This document shows positions 44,568-56,098 of a stretch of 64,000 bases of DNA, piece by piece; the first letter of the stretch is position 1; each line of letters opens with the position of its first letter. The position numbers and the translations under genes were made by a program. The notes beneath the pieces were generated by a model that was not told the DNA's origin, searched no databases, and saw only the letters and a program-made list of their open reading frames with translations. Location of the stretch: contig JAHLMK010000007.1 in NCBI GenBank assembly GCA_019915135.1, positions 1,736,001 through 1,800,000 on the forward strand. The letters are read 5' to 3'. Source of the DNA: Strobilurus pachycystidiatus (taxonomy: Eukaryota; Basidiomycota; Agaricomycetes; Agaricales; Physalacriaceae).

Positions 44568-46163
44568 TCATGTGGTATGATCAATTGGCTCTATATCTAG
44601 ATCGGAAAGAGTCGTTCCAAAATACATCGAGTGAACACGTATATTCAACCCGATTTGCGAGGCCCACCTATAGCACGCCCGGCTCATCTCTGATACAAAG
44701 ACGTTTGGTGCCGAAACAGAAAAGTGCATGCTCTGCAACGGCGTCTTCACCGCCCTGCTTGTCACAAATCCTGCCAAAGGTGTGTCCAAAATCGACGTCG
44801 ATTCCGGCCCATTCTCGAGAGCGCAAATCGTGAGCTCGATTTCATCGAGATGCGGGACAAGGACTGGTGTTACGCAACCGTTCTCCCAGACACATTGCGA
44901 TAGCCGCGAAAGCATCATCTCGCAGTCGACGAGAACCGCATCGTCCTCCCATTTTGAGAACTCGACCTTGAGCCTTAGCAGGGCCGGTGTGAGTTCCAGT
45001 ACTGCGAGGAAGGCTTCGTTTGGCGCAACGTTGGTGAAGGATATGAAGGTAAGGGTTTGGGAAGGACCACCGCAAGATGCAGTGATGAAATCGTGAATGC
45101 CATCGCAAACGCCTTCCGTCTGTTCTAGTGTGTCCCGCGTAGATGTCAGCTCACACCGGATTAGAGTGTTTATGTTGGGACACGAGAGGTTTCGCAAAAT
45201 GTTGCTGTTTGAGAAAGTGATGTCTGTCATCCGCTCGTTCACCACACGCGGCAAGAGAGCATCGGGTACGAGCGACACCAGTGTCGTCAGATTCTCTAGA
45301 CGAGGTGCTTTCGCAATGATATCCACGTAATATCTCGGTCCGACGAGCAGTCCTGGAGGACACGTCCGGTGGTCCTGAAAAGACTTCAGATTTGCCCACG
45401 AGAATTCCGAAGCCTCCTCAAACCAAGAAACGCCAAAGCCGTGGAGATAGAGAAAGGTAAGTGACGGTGTGTCTTCGAACCCTTGAATGCGGCTCGCCGG
45501 CCACCACCAGGATCCTCTAGGCCCGTGCCCCAAGGTGCTACACGAGATGGAGAGTGAATGTAGCCGAGGTACACGCCCGCGTACAGCCGATAATGCATTG
45601 ACGTGTTTTTGACGCGTCAAGTCCATTGTTGCATGAGACCAGCGTGGTGACTCGTCCATCAGGGTCTTCAAGAGTGGTAGATCGTCGACAGAAGGTTTCC
45701 TGAACGTGCCGGTGAAGTTGAACGTCAAAGTGTTTGCCCGAGAGTAGATGAGCACGAGTTGAAGGAGGGCAACTTGGTCTTCCACGATATTCTCGCCGCG
45801 GCAGTCATCTACGGTGACCGAGAAAGTATTCCAAAGGTCTGGCATCGACGATGTTAGGATGGCATGCCACGTCCCACAAACTCGGGAGATGATCCACGGT
45901 GTGTACTCGCTCAAGGTGGAGAGGCTCAGCCTATCATAGCCTGCTGATCGGTAGAATATCTGTGTCCATATTTCGGGCGGGACGCGACGGATGGGGGAGA
46001 GGACGGTGTCATAGGCTAACTTGAGCGCCGCTTCTTCTGCTCGGAGACGCGATATCAAGTTTTGAACGGCAGCGAGCTCTGTGTCGCGCTGGGTCCGCGC
46101 TTGGTTTGGATTGGGATAAGGGAGGTTGTTGGACAGAAATGGAGCAAGAGACGCGGTGGGCAT
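44568..46163 (-). CDS. F-box domain protein
   Basis: This is a single-exon 531-residue protein and a presumed SCF ubiquitin-ligase adaptor. Short leader, coiled coil at about residues 27-55 (ELAAVQNLISRLRAEEAALK), F-box at about 57-105 (PIRRVPPEIWTQIFYRSAGY, then ISRVCGTWHAILTSSMPDLW). A long leucine-rich C-terminal half follows, where an LRR-like spacing is suggested by RVPRLHSLSISCSTLG and PSLTFLYLHGFGVSW. It has the same architecture as the F-box protein at 9500 but low similarity outside the N-terminal half. The start at 46163 is the first ATG of the frame; the stop is at 44568-44570. Confidence 0.83.
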   Translation of the reverse strand: MPTASLAPFLSNNLPYPNPNQARTQRDTELAAVQNLISRLRAEEAALKLAYDTVLSPIRRVPPEIWTQIFYRSAGYDRLSLSTLSEYTPWIISRVCGTWHAILTSSMPDLWNTFSVTVDDCRGENIVEDQVALLQLVLIYSRANTLTFNFTGTFRKPSVDDLPLLKTLMDESPRWSHATMDLTRQKHVNALSAVRGRVPRLHSLSISCSTLGHGPRGSWWWPASRIQGFEDTPSLTFLYLHGFGVSWFEEASEFSWANLKSFQDHRTCPPGLLVGPRYYVDIIAKAPRLENLTTLVSLVPDALLPRVVNERMTDITFSNSNILRNLSCPNINTLIRCELTSTRDTLEQTEGVCDGIHDFITASCGGPSQTLTFISFTNVAPNEAFLAVLELTPALLRLKVEFSKWEDDAVLVDCEMMLSRLSQCVWENGCVTPVLVPHLDEIELTICALENGPESTSILDTPLAGFVTSRAVKTPLQSMHFSVSAPNVFVSEMSRACYRWASQIGLNIRVHSMYFGTTLSDLDIEPIDHTT

Positions 46164-46565
46164 TATTTTCCTGGGAGCCTTCGGAAATGGGATCCAGCTT
46201 GGAAAGAAAAACGCGCGTTATATCATCCAAAGAATGAGATATTATTTGAATGCTCTTACTGGTCGTCGAAATCTCGAACTGTGCGGCCACAACGGCAGAC
46301 GACTTCGAAACGCGAATTTGGTGGTAGGAAGTAGAGATGCTGAGGCCACGCGACCAGATTAAGAGAGAAGTGGCCATTGGCGTTTTATCATTGAGGCATG
46401 CCATTGGCCAAAGTGTGATAGCACGTCTGTATCCTTACCAATACTAGAGCTTTCACAGGGAGTGCAGCTGAGCCTGGTACACGCCGTGGGGGCGATTCGT
46501 TATGTAACACTTTAGTAACCAAAAGAACATTCAAAATATGATATCGCTATGTATCATTTGCTCTG
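46164..46565. other. Intergenic region
   Basis: Promoter of the minus-strand F-box gene and 3' flank of the RING gene. I see nothing else. Confidence 0.5.
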
Positions 46566-48230
46566 TCAATCGCGCTCAGGACCAACAACACACTTCCTCT
46601 TCTCCGCCGCCAAACGTGCCCGAAGTTTCAACCGCTTCTCCTTGGCCTTAGACTCTCCGTCATGTCCACGCAGCCGTTTCTCCACCTCAATCTTCGACGT
46701 CTCTGCTTTCAAAGCCTGTAAGCGAGCTCTGAGATCGTCTTGTCGCGAAGACGCTACAGATGGTTCTGGGTGTGGGGAAGGAGTTGATGATATAGGGGGA
46801 ACCGGAACTGGCGAGTCAGAGTCTATAATATCAGGTACGCCGTCAGTCTGCGGCTCCGCCTTCGCTTTCCCTTTGGATAAACCTAGGTGTGCGTGTAGCG
46901 CCTCGAGAGCACTTCTTGGGGGCCTTGGCGCTCGGGGAGGGAGGGGAGGAAGCGAGGGTTCCTGTTCAAACTCTGAAGATGGCTTCTTGGTTTGTCTAGG
47001 TTGTTCTCGGGGAGGAGGAGATGATGGGGTTGATCTTCGCGAGGGAGGAGAAGCAGAACGCCGCTCCTTCTGCTTTCCTTTGTCTCGCGTGCGAGTGCGG
47101 TGATGCGGAGAAGGACTCCGCCGTGTGCTCGGGTATTCTCTGCCAGACGGAGACCAGGACATGGACGGTGATCTGTGCCGAGGACGCGAATGTGACCGCC
47201 CTCGATGGTGTCGTGAAGGTGACCGCTCGCGTGGAGAGTGGTGGGAAGATATCTCATGATGAGCCGGTGATCTATGCAAGGACGGCAGTCTCCTCCATCG
47301 AACGTCTCGTTCCGGTGGGTCGTCGTACTGAACGACTGTATCGTACACGAAGAGATCTTGGAATGGGGAGCGGACGTATGTGTAAATCTCTACGAAAATG
47401 TGAGTATAGTAACTTGCAGAATTGTATTTACACGCGGACTAACCGTGCGCAAAGTGTTCAGCATTGTCCTTGCCTCCATCAAGATCCAGGAATTCGGCGA
47501 TAAGCTTGACAGCACTTTCTGAGCGAATGTCGATAGATTTCATGAGAGATATGGTGAACGTTGTTAGAAACTGGGGCAAGACAAGTCAGAAGGTGCCTCG
47601 GGTTTGTCATGAGTATGTGTACCTCGACATCCATGTTTAGCCATACTCGAAACTCGCGGCGAAGGAACATCGTAGTTCTTCGAATAAGTTCCGGTGAGGC
47701 CGAGAATTGGGCTGGCGTAGGGTATGGGCGATACTTGGTGTATGCATTTGAGGCTACATGCTTTGTGATGCTGTTAGAGAAGACTGAGACGGGGTGTGAT
47801 GGACCAACCTTTGCATAATGATGCCATTCGTACACTGCCCGCCGCATCTCAATCGACTGCTCTAGTCTATCTGCTTCTTCCCTATATTCTCTCTCCCTCC
47901 TTGAACGTCTAGAAGGGCCCGGTCGACTGTCGGCGTCCTTGTCGAGCGGGGTGATGTAGTACTTTTGGTAGTCGTATCTGCCGCGGATACGATGGATGAG
48001 ATGCTCTCCAATAGCCTGGTTGCACAACGGGCATTTCCTGGATTGGACTGAGAGATATTAGACAGTGTTATAGGGCGGACACGCGAGCACGAACCTGTCC
48101 ATTCGCGGATGCATTCAAAGCAGAATTCGTGGGAGCAGGTAGGGACAAGGGTGCGGTCCGAAAAGGCATTGAGGCAGATGGGACACGAGTCTATGTCGTC
48201 GAGAGGGTCATCCTTGGGCGTTTTGGGCAT
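46566..48230 (-). CDS. RING-finger E3 ligase with RS-rich tail (Topors-like)
   Basis: This protein has an N-terminal C3HC4 RING (DSCPICLNAFSDRTLVPTCS, HEFCFECIREWT, then KCPLCNQ across the first intron). A conserved middle follows: HRIRGRYDYQKYYITPLDKD, YRPYPTPAQFSASPELIRRT, RREFRVWLNMDVE and KSIDIRSESAVKLIAEFLD. A long Arg/Ser/Pro/His-rich tail (ERSPSRHHRGRSHSRPRHRS) and a helical basic C-terminus (KAKEKRLKLRARLAAEKRK) complete it. RING plus RS tail is the layout of Topors-type ubiquitin/SUMO ligases, so a nuclear role is likely. Four to five introns are implied, the tail being one long exon. The start at 48230 (MPKTPKDDPLDD) is preferred over an ATG six codons upstream. The stop is at 46566-46568. 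Confidence 0.8.
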
Positions 48231-48378
48231 TGCAAGTCGAAGAGTCAAGACAAGCGATGTTCGGCACTTTCTTCGGCATCTTTGTCACCTGATATTCTGA
48301 GCTTGTTCCCACTTTGCTTCTCTCCTTGATGCACTCGGTTTCACTAAACCTGCTGGACACTTAGCTTAGCACCTTGAT

Positions 48379-49896
48379 ATGCGCCACTTTCTGTTCCAGA
48401 AAATTCGCCATGTCTTCGGAATTTCAGGCTCAACCTACGCCCTGGGCCAGATCAGCATAACGTTGAGCGGTACTGGTGCGGGCACCATCTCTATTCGCCT
48501 CCTACATGCAACATTGACACCGACACTTAGATAGTCAAGGGCGTGGTCCCATAAGTCAGTCATCGCAGTCTTACCTTGGTGTTGCACCGGGTGTAGCGCG
48601 TTTCGATTACCATGTCCTCTGTCGGTTCGTCCGCTTGGTGGTCATTGAACGGACATGATGTTTAGAGCATATCCGCGCAGAGATCCCATTGGTCCTGAGC
48701 ACTTTCAGATGGTCTCTGCCATCCTCCCAGATGAACGTGTCTGGTCCCTCTTTGGTCTCGTCGACAATCATCACGGAGCTTTTACAAGTCAATGGCTAGC
48801 GAATCGTCTTCCTCAGGCAATTGTTGGCGCACTTGCAGATCTCTTCTCACACACAAAACCGTCCCCAGAGCACGGCTCTCACGCCTCTACATTCAGGACT
48901 ATCGACGACAACTCAGCCGCTCTGGGAGCTGAGCCGATGGGCGAACCTACCGATGAAGATATTGAAGATGAGATGAGGGAGGTCTTTTTGAAGCTCGACG
49001 ATGACATCGTTGAGCTCAGTGCCGTTATAGCTGCGTCTGGTAGACGAAGGCGACTGACGCACGAAAGGACGAGAGACACTACAGCGTCAGACATCCCAAA
49101 CATTCTCAAACCTGCATTCAGCGGTAGCTCTGTCCTGTACACGTTCTACGATTCCCAGACGCGCGTCCTTCGAGTCGCTACGACCGGTAACATTCGCGCT
49201 ATCTACGGGCGTAACATCGGTACAAAGGGCTACGACGTCCAACTCATCGGCGCTGCCCACCAAGTCAGTGACGTGCGCCAGATGGAGAAGGATCATCCAG
49301 GGGAGAAGGGTCTCGTCAACGAGGCGGGACTATTGTTCGACGGTGTCAGTCCTCTTCGCGTCTTTGGGATGGCACCCTTCAAATGGTCGAAGGAGGTGAA
49401 GAACAAGCTGAGCATCACGGAGAAGGAGTACGATGGCGTTGCCGCAGGCCAAGTGCTTACCCCTCCCTATCTCACCGCTGAGCCGATCGTATCCTCTATC
49501 CCTGTCCAAGAAGGCGACGTCCTCGTCTTTGCATCCTCAGCCCTATTCTCTTCACCGGAAAACCCGTCCCTCAAGGAAGTATTCGACATTGTCGACAAGA
49601 GTCTCAACTCTTCTGAACGACCTGCGCGGAAGCGCATCACCATCAAACATCCCACCGACCCCAATGTTCCGGAAGTTTTCAGAAAGATAGTGGGACAGAC
49701 GGTGAACAGCAGTGTCGGTTTCTTCGATTCGAAGGAAAACATCTGGAAGAACGTGTTTGCGAGCGATGATGGTTGGTTTGAGGAGCGGAATGTGGCGACG
49801 CGTATCGTCGAAGCATTTCGCCCGAGCGACAAAAAAGCTGATGATCTGCGCGAGGGCGAGGCACTAGCTGTCGGTGTTCTGGTGTTTGGAAAATGA
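48379..49896 (+). CDS. PP2C-like protein (pyruvate-dehydrogenase-phosphatase type), probably inactive
   Basis: The uninterrupted body from about 48655 reads as a divergent PP2C phosphatase of the mitochondrial PDP type: VWSLFGLVDNHHGAFTSQWL, EVFLKLDDDIVELSAVIAAS, KWSKEVKNKLSI, VLTPPYLTAEPIVSSIPVQE. Sites that hold metal-binding or structural Asp in active enzymes are changed. DGHGG has become DNHHG, GDSRA is GNIRA, the SRxxGD site reads LRVFGM, and DGLWD after FAS is SALFSS. The C-terminal DD before the last strand is EGE. It may therefore be a pseudophosphatase. The 5' part is inferred: an exon from the ATG at 48379 (MRHFLFQKIRHVFG, transit-peptide-like) and one encoding QSYLGVAPGVARFDY join at a 41-base intron ending 48660. 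If that is wrong, the start is 48655 (MMFRAYP). Confidence 0.6.
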
Positions 49897-51342
49897 GGGC
49901 TCAATGCTCAGACTGCACTTTTGTCCACTGAAATGATATAACATTCATTGCGGTCAATACATATTCAAAAGGCGACGTGGTCACTGGCGCGTTAAAACCT
50001 CCCGGGGAAAACCTTCATGAGGAGAAAACCCTGACGAGGAAAGCTACCGGGATGTCGCAGACAGACAAATGTACGAACTATAGGACATGCGAAGACCGTT
50101 CCAGAAATTTTGCATGGCGCAGACAGAGAAGGTCACCGGCAGGCAGAGAGAGGTTGCTTCCAAGAGACAGACGACGCCTCAGAATCATTAAGAGGCGCCA
50201 CATTGAATATCTTCGACCGGTCCAGCATAAGCCTGACAACACTCAGAGGCGGATTTGTATCGGAGAGACCTGGAGTGTAGGAGCGTCACAGAACCGAGAG
50301 CAAGTTCCAGAAGAATGACAGAGAAGCGCCACAGCACAGAACTGACTGACCGAGAGCTCTGGAAAGCCGAAGCACCTAGAGCAAGAGCCACAAGGACAAC
50401 CAAGAAGCACGAAAAGAGAGGCAGAGAGAGACCGAGACCAAGCAGTCACAGCAAGCCAAGGACCAAGAAGTAAGAGGCAAGATGAGAGAGACGGAGGACT
50501 CGGAGGAGGGAGGGGAAGAAAAGAGAGAGTTTGATGGGCCATTATCGTCGCTCATCGACCTCTTTTATACCCCAGGGTGTAGCGGAGATCACACAGCCTC
50601 GGGTCAGAATTGATGATGCGGAGAAGTCGGCGGCTGTTCGAAAGTGGGGACGCCTCGTGTATTGGGCACTGCCGGACGACTCGCTGCCGCGTTTTGGCAA
50701 GAAGAATGCACATCCCTATGAAAATGGTCAAACCTCGCAGGTTGCGCGTGCCGGGCTAACAGCAACGCTTTTTGAAGCAGCACTCTCATCTGCGACTGTT
50801 ACTGGTAGTTCGACCATCACCGATGTTGAACAGTGATCGACTGCGCCACAGCGCGTCTAAGTCACATTTGTAGTGTTGGAGGATAACGGGAGATAACTTT
50901 GAGAAAGCAGTGCTTGTTGAGCTTTGTCGCGTCACTACGTTTGCTATATTGTGCCTCGCGTTAGCTATAAACCGATTTGCATCAATAGAGCGGCGTCAAT
51001 CCCTTGGAGTGCTAGCTAGTAGTGAGTCATATTTCGAGCGCTAATCAGATGTGACGACTTATAATCAATTTGAGTGCTGTAGAACTATGATGAAGTGCTG
51101 CCGGCATTCAACGCCTGAGATCCGATAGCTAGACAGCCTACGACTGTCGCGAAACTTGATTTCTACCAGCATATTGTTGGCATGTCAGGCAAGCCAAGCG
51201 ACGTGCCATTAACACGTACCAAATAATCTGACTCTGTAGATATATATCATTAATGATTGCTCACACATATCTACCAAAACATAGTGTACTAAGAAGAGGA
51301 ATACAGAAGCAATCAAATAGAACGACACATCTAGGTGCACTG
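49897..51342. other. Gene-poor region with purine-rich tract
   Basis: I recognise no gene. Two open frames on the plus strand (49977-50318, Arg-rich; 50531-50836) look like chance. A strongly purine-biased tract occupies about 50380-50530. Confidence 0.45.
50380..50530 (+). repeat. Purine-rich low-complexity tract
   Basis: About 150 bases are almost entirely A and G (GAGAGGCAGAGAGAGACC and similar) with few pyrimidines, ending shortly before a TATA-like TTTATACC. Confidence 0.7.
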
Positions 51343-52575
51343 TCATGAAATATCGAGGATTTGCCGAGAAATCCAGGTCATCATGTCAACGCTATCATCC
51401 CTCGTCATGTCCCAGTCCATATAACCTATCCACCGCGTATCAAGCGCTGAAACAATCTTCAGCAACTCCATATCCCAATCTCGCCTCGTCCACCACGGTC
51501 CGTCCATGCGTCGCAAGACCGCACAATAATGGCCCATCAATATCAGGGCGCGAGGCCTTCGCTCTGACAATAAGGTCAAGAACGAGTCTGAAGCCAAGAT
51601 GAGCCAGAAGAAGGCGGCATGCATGTGGTAGCCTGGGTAGAAAGATGCTACCCATGATCGTCGCAGGAACGAGATCGCATGCTGATATGTGGCTGAGATC
51701 GCAGCATCGCGAACCTCGTCTTGATCCGGGGCACCGCATATGGGCAGGGGAAGCGTCGAAAGGGATTGGGGAAATGGGGGAACGTCCCCGAGTGGCTCGT
51801 GAATGTCCAATGGGGCAGCTATCCAAGGGATCATAGGTGCGATGACACCGTGCTGAAGACTCGACCACCGAGTTCGAAAGGTTGAAGACGAGTTGCGTAA
51901 GATACGCAGCCAGTCACTTGGTGCGAGGATAGCAGGAGAGGTGGCAAACCCGTAGATGCCAATGAGGATCTGCGAGACAAATAGAGTACCATCGTCAATG
52001 TAATCAATGTTACATGGAATGCTGTTGATAGCTTGGTTGAAATGATTGGAACCGGCGGAAGCATATCTGTCTGCCATAGGATGTGCCGGGTTCATGGTGT
52101 GAAGATGAAGAGCCGAGACAGCGAGGAGGGAGTGGAGAAGAAACGGGTTATCCGTCGAGACTGCGATACGTGGAATGGTGACTTTCCAGACCTCGAGAGC
52201 GAGCGGCTCATCGCAGAACGTGTAACAAGTGCTAGTCGTGTATTGGTGTATGAGTTCTAGACTTCCGAGATCTAGAGATGACGAGGACATGACCGCCGGA
52301 AAAGCAGGCATGTCATGCAGCGCCGGACGAAGATTCGATCGTGTAGGTTGACGCGCCTGGCGAGAGACTGTATATGTACATGTCTCCGCCCAGACGCATT
52401 CAATTTCGCGCCGCGTACAGTTTTTGCACACAATCCCGCTTTCGTCGCACTTGAAGAGTGGCACGTCAGACGTCGATTATAAACAAAGACGGACAGATGT
52501 GCCCACCTTCACCTTTCGACGCCGGCAGGTCTTGCATCCAGTTCGCGACTTGTTGTGTGGGCGAATAGGTGCCAT
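51343..52575 (-). CDS. Zn2Cys6 transcription factor with fungal-specific domain
   Basis: This is a fungal binuclear-zinc-cluster regulator. Exon 1 (52507-52575) encodes MAPIRPHNKSRTGCKTCRRR and KVK; exon 2 (51343-52449) continues CDESGIVCKNCTRREIEC. The six cysteines have the pattern CX2CX6CX6CX2CX6C. The join is in phase across a 57-base intron. The rest matches the C-terminal fungal-TF type (Fungal_trans_2 / DUF3468): ELIHQYTTSTCYTFCDEPLA, TDNPFLLHSLLAVSALHLHT, ADRYASAGSNHFNQAI and TLFVSQILIGIYGFA. Length (about 391 residues) is normal for the group. Target genes are unknown. No metabolic cluster is adjacent; the P450 about 6 kb away is the nearest candidate, and that link is weak. Confidence 0.85.
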
Positions 52576-55096
52576 ATGATTTTCTGCAGGAAAGCATTCG
52601 AGAAAAGTCAGTTTATATATTCGGAAAGCCATCCATCTTTGAATTCAAGCAGCGCCCGGTCGATTCAAGCCAAAAAGGGGTACAGCACCGCATCAAGTCT
52701 CAAAAACGCATCGTCATCCTTTGTCCCTGTAAGTAGATTTACGAGGAGAGTCCGCCAAGTTCCCCGAGTAATCAGGACGAGCCCCATCAGTGATTCTGCA
52801 GATTGCCGATATGGCCAAGGCGCAAGCCTCCCGTTGGTAGTGCAGCGCCAGCGCCCACCAAACCAAATCAGTCCTGAGACTGGCAATTAATGTCGTCCAA
52901 GCAAGTCAGCTAACGGGATCAAGGTCGGTAGGATGACATCCATGTACACCGAAGTCTCTTGTATGCACTCCAGGCTATGTAGAACTGCGAGTTTTTGAGC
53001 CCAGTGCGTAAGGTTGGGGTTTTCCTAGGCAAAAATGAATTATTCACAACGAGCAGGCGTACGTCTTCGGGCGGCATTCCAGATAGTATTGCCCGCCAAG
53101 TGTGGGACTCCCGAGGGCGCTACCCGTAGGAGCCACTGGTGATACTTAGAACCGGAGTTCCCTCGTAGGGCACGAATAAATGGGAACGAAGTAGAGATCT
53201 GGGTGCCTGAAAAACATCACGCTTGCTATCCCACGTTAGCTGTGAGATGAAAACAATCTGAAGCAAAAACACATGCCTCGTATCGACTTTGAACATTGGT
53301 GCGCAGTGACCAAGATGTTCGTTGGATAGAGATTCGGTGCTTCAATCGAACATTAGGCCTCAGCTTGATTCTGTGGACCCAAACAGATAGCTTGCGATGA
53401 TGGGCTGATAGGCATCAATACAGGGATCCTGCAAGTGTAGTTGGTATGGGTTGCGGACGTGAGATTCCCTTTGCGAATCTACATGGATCTACCAAGAGGC
53501 TGAAGATCGATAGAGCTGAATGTAATTGAAGGAGTGGCATGAAACGAGTTGCTGCTAGTTGCTTAACAAGTCGATAGTCCGGGGTTCGCTTACTTTGTGT
53601 GGGTTGCGGACATAAAAGTGCCTATCAGTGTCACAGAAGACCAACAATCAGTTCGAGCTCACGGTTGGTTGCCCAGCGCCGTCGAATGAAAGGCAAGGCC
53701 AGGAATTTTCCATCTAAAAATATCCCAGATGCTTGTTGGACGGCCTTTTTCAGAAGCGGCAAAGAATGACAATGTAGTCGTATTGCAATGTGGTCTGCCA
53801 GCGCCACGGAGGTCTGTTTAAAGCAGGTTTAGAGGAAGCATATCGCATCGTGAACTTGACTTCCTCATGATTGTGCGCGCTGGAAAATACGTCCTTGGTT
53901 ATATCAGAATATACGGCTTGACGATACTGAACATCCACGAGACGCCCCGTGGTCTATAGTGCCTTGTGAGCAGGCTATAGCAAGCGTATCGTGGGGCAGT
54001 CTGATGCTGTGAGCGGAATGAGAATACGTATCGTGAAGGTGACCTCGGGAGTCGGTAGCTTTCAATTTTTGACCGTTGAAACAGCGGAAGCCGGCGTGAA
54101 CGGAAAGATGGAGGCATTGAAGTTGTCGCAAGTTCCGCATGGAGGGAGACCGCAGCAGGTTCACTGTATCCGACGCGTAGGTATTCCAAGATGAATCCTG
54201 TAGGAAACAGACGCCGATCACGGTGAGTGGTTCGAAACTGCAGCGGTCATTCTGATGAAAGACGTCGCGTATCACTATTCTAAAACATGACCTGACATCA
54301 ATGGGCCGGGGAAAAGAGCCTCAGTGTAGCGCGCCCAACATGGAAGATTTAAACTCACTCTCAGGGTAGATAGACGTGGATGCATGGCAAGTTGTCGACG
54401 CCTGGTACTAGTATGGCTAGTGGAGGAGACTGGAGGAGACCTGCCATGGCAGATCAGGAGACTCGATGCATGGTAGCGCTTCCAAGAGTTTGCCTAGCTT
54501 AGTGTACAACGGCGCAAGTTGCAACAATGCCAATCAGAGTAAGAATCTGGTTCCTTGCCTTTCCTTACCCGAGCCTCCTGCTCGCGCGCTTTTTATTCTG
54601 GCCTTTACCTCAGAAGTCCTGAACTTGAGTGGGCTTTTTGGAACAACGAATTCAAGGGTTATGAAAGAGAAGAAATAGGGAAATGGTCGTGCGTTGGTAG
54701 AGTGGAAGTTTGGCCAAAGTGCGCTCATCGGCAGAGAACCACCTCATGGATACTCTCGCAGCTGAACCGGCGCCTGCAAATCTGAACTTGGACTCATGGA
54801 CACGGTGGAGTAGAGCGTACGTGGCGGCCTCGACCATCGGACCGCAGCGCCGCATACCGCGTGCCTGATTCTTCGTGCCGTCCTCAATGCCGATACTGAT
54901 GCCGTGCCGACTCCTTACGCCCACGCTCGCGTCACGTCGCGTCATCGCTTTTAGTCGCGCCGAGTTCATTCGTCTGACCGTGTTGCCGTGTCAGTGGGTA
55001 TATAAGGACCTATAAGGACTCCATCCAATCATCATCCAATCCCATCCCAACTTTCACCGTTGCAATCTCCGCACCAACTCACTACCACACTACAAC
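52576..55096. other. 2.5-kb region without recognisable genes
   Basis: Short open frames on both strands have no protein-like character. The last ~100 bases hold the promoter of the small gene at 55097 (TATATAAGG at 54999-55007). Confidence 0.5.
54999..55007 (+). promoter_or_regulatory. TATA box of the small membrane-protein gene
   Basis: TATATAAGG is followed by a second CTATAAGG twelve bases on, then pyrimidine-rich CAATCATCATCCAATCCC. It lies about 90 bases before the ATG. Confidence 0.55.
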
Positions 55097-55620
55097 ATGG
55101 GCTTCTTCTGGTTCCTCATCGGCGCGGGCACCGCTACGATCTGGAGCAAGCACCATCTGGAGCAACACCACTTGTACGGCGGCTGCCCCAATGCCATGCG
55201 CCGTGAACAACAGCAGCAGCAGGCCCTCGCTCCTGTGACACAGGCAGTCGAGCAGCAACCTGCATCGGCTGGCTTCTGGGGCCCATCCAATACCAACAAA
55301 TGGGCACCCAGTCATGAAGAGTATGAACGTCGCGACGGGGACTTCGAGCGCTTCAAGAGCCAGGCGGGCGATGCTGTGAGTCCATTTCATGTTCATCTTC
55401 CATGGTCTTCACTTATTCCGCGTAGATGACTGAATTGTCCGAGGCGACGCTCGATACGCTCATGAACACCATCCAGGCTGCAAAGGCTGTATGTCCTATT
55501 TCTTTCGTTGACTACCAGGTAACTTACGATCGGATGCAGAAACTAGCAGATCGTCGTATCCAGCGCGAGGCTGAGGAGAAGAGGCAGCTGGACGGCCTAA
55601 ACTCCACATCGAGGCGTTGA
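55097..55620 (+). CDS. Small N-terminally anchored protein, conserved in appearance, unknown function
   Basis: The first exon starts MGFFWFLIGAGTATIWSKHH, a short hydrophobic anchor. A Gln-rich run (RREQQQQQALAP) and HEEYERRDGDFERFKSQAGD follow. Exon 2 encodes MTELSEATLDTLMNTIQAAK. Exon 3 encodes KLADRRIQREAEEKRQLDGL and ends NSTSRR with TGA at 55618-55620. Both introns have GT-AG ends (GTGAGT to CGTAG, GTATGT to TGCAG) and keep frame, which supports a real gene of about 140 residues. The charged coiled C-terminus suggests a cytosolic helical tail. I do not recognise a family. A strong TATA box lies upstream. Confidence 0.7.
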
Positions 55621-56098
55621 GGAGATGCTTCATTTGTAACTGCAAGAGGCGTTGTAACATGTACCATCTAATTTTCCTTACTGTACATCTAATTAATGGC
55701 CGACCCTAATCCAAATGTCCTCAGATAATTTTGTCTTTTAGGGATGACCATGTTTGCCCAGAGAATTGAATGGTGAGTGGCGCCCAACCACGTCGGCTTG
55801 GCGTCACAGTCTGAGCTCGCCAGAGCCCAGCCCATACGAGAGATCGTGGACTCCGAGGTCATCTCTACGACGCTCTGGCGCACACGGTACGTCGGTTATC
55901 AGGGAACGACAAAGAGGTTGCCTGTTCGCCAATCACGCTTGTGGCGAGATGGTAGGCGCAATGACTCCTAGATGACGCTCAGACTCAGAGGGAGAGAGGC
56001 GGCAATCATGCGCCTGTCTGTGACGTCTGTGGGTTACTCGGAGAAGAGGATGAAAATTACAATGACAATACAATCGAGAAAACAAGACAATCGGAATA
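55621..56098. other. Intergenic region between convergent genes
   Basis: 3' flanks of two convergent genes. I see nothing else. Confidence 0.5.

Noticed and set aside
49977..50318. Arg-rich 113-codon open frame
   Set aside because: Composition follows the local purine bias and it has no protein-like features.
53899..54275. Overlapping minus-strand frames of 96 and 123 codons
   Set aside because: Two frames are open over the same DNA, neither with known motifs, which suggests low stop density rather than genes.
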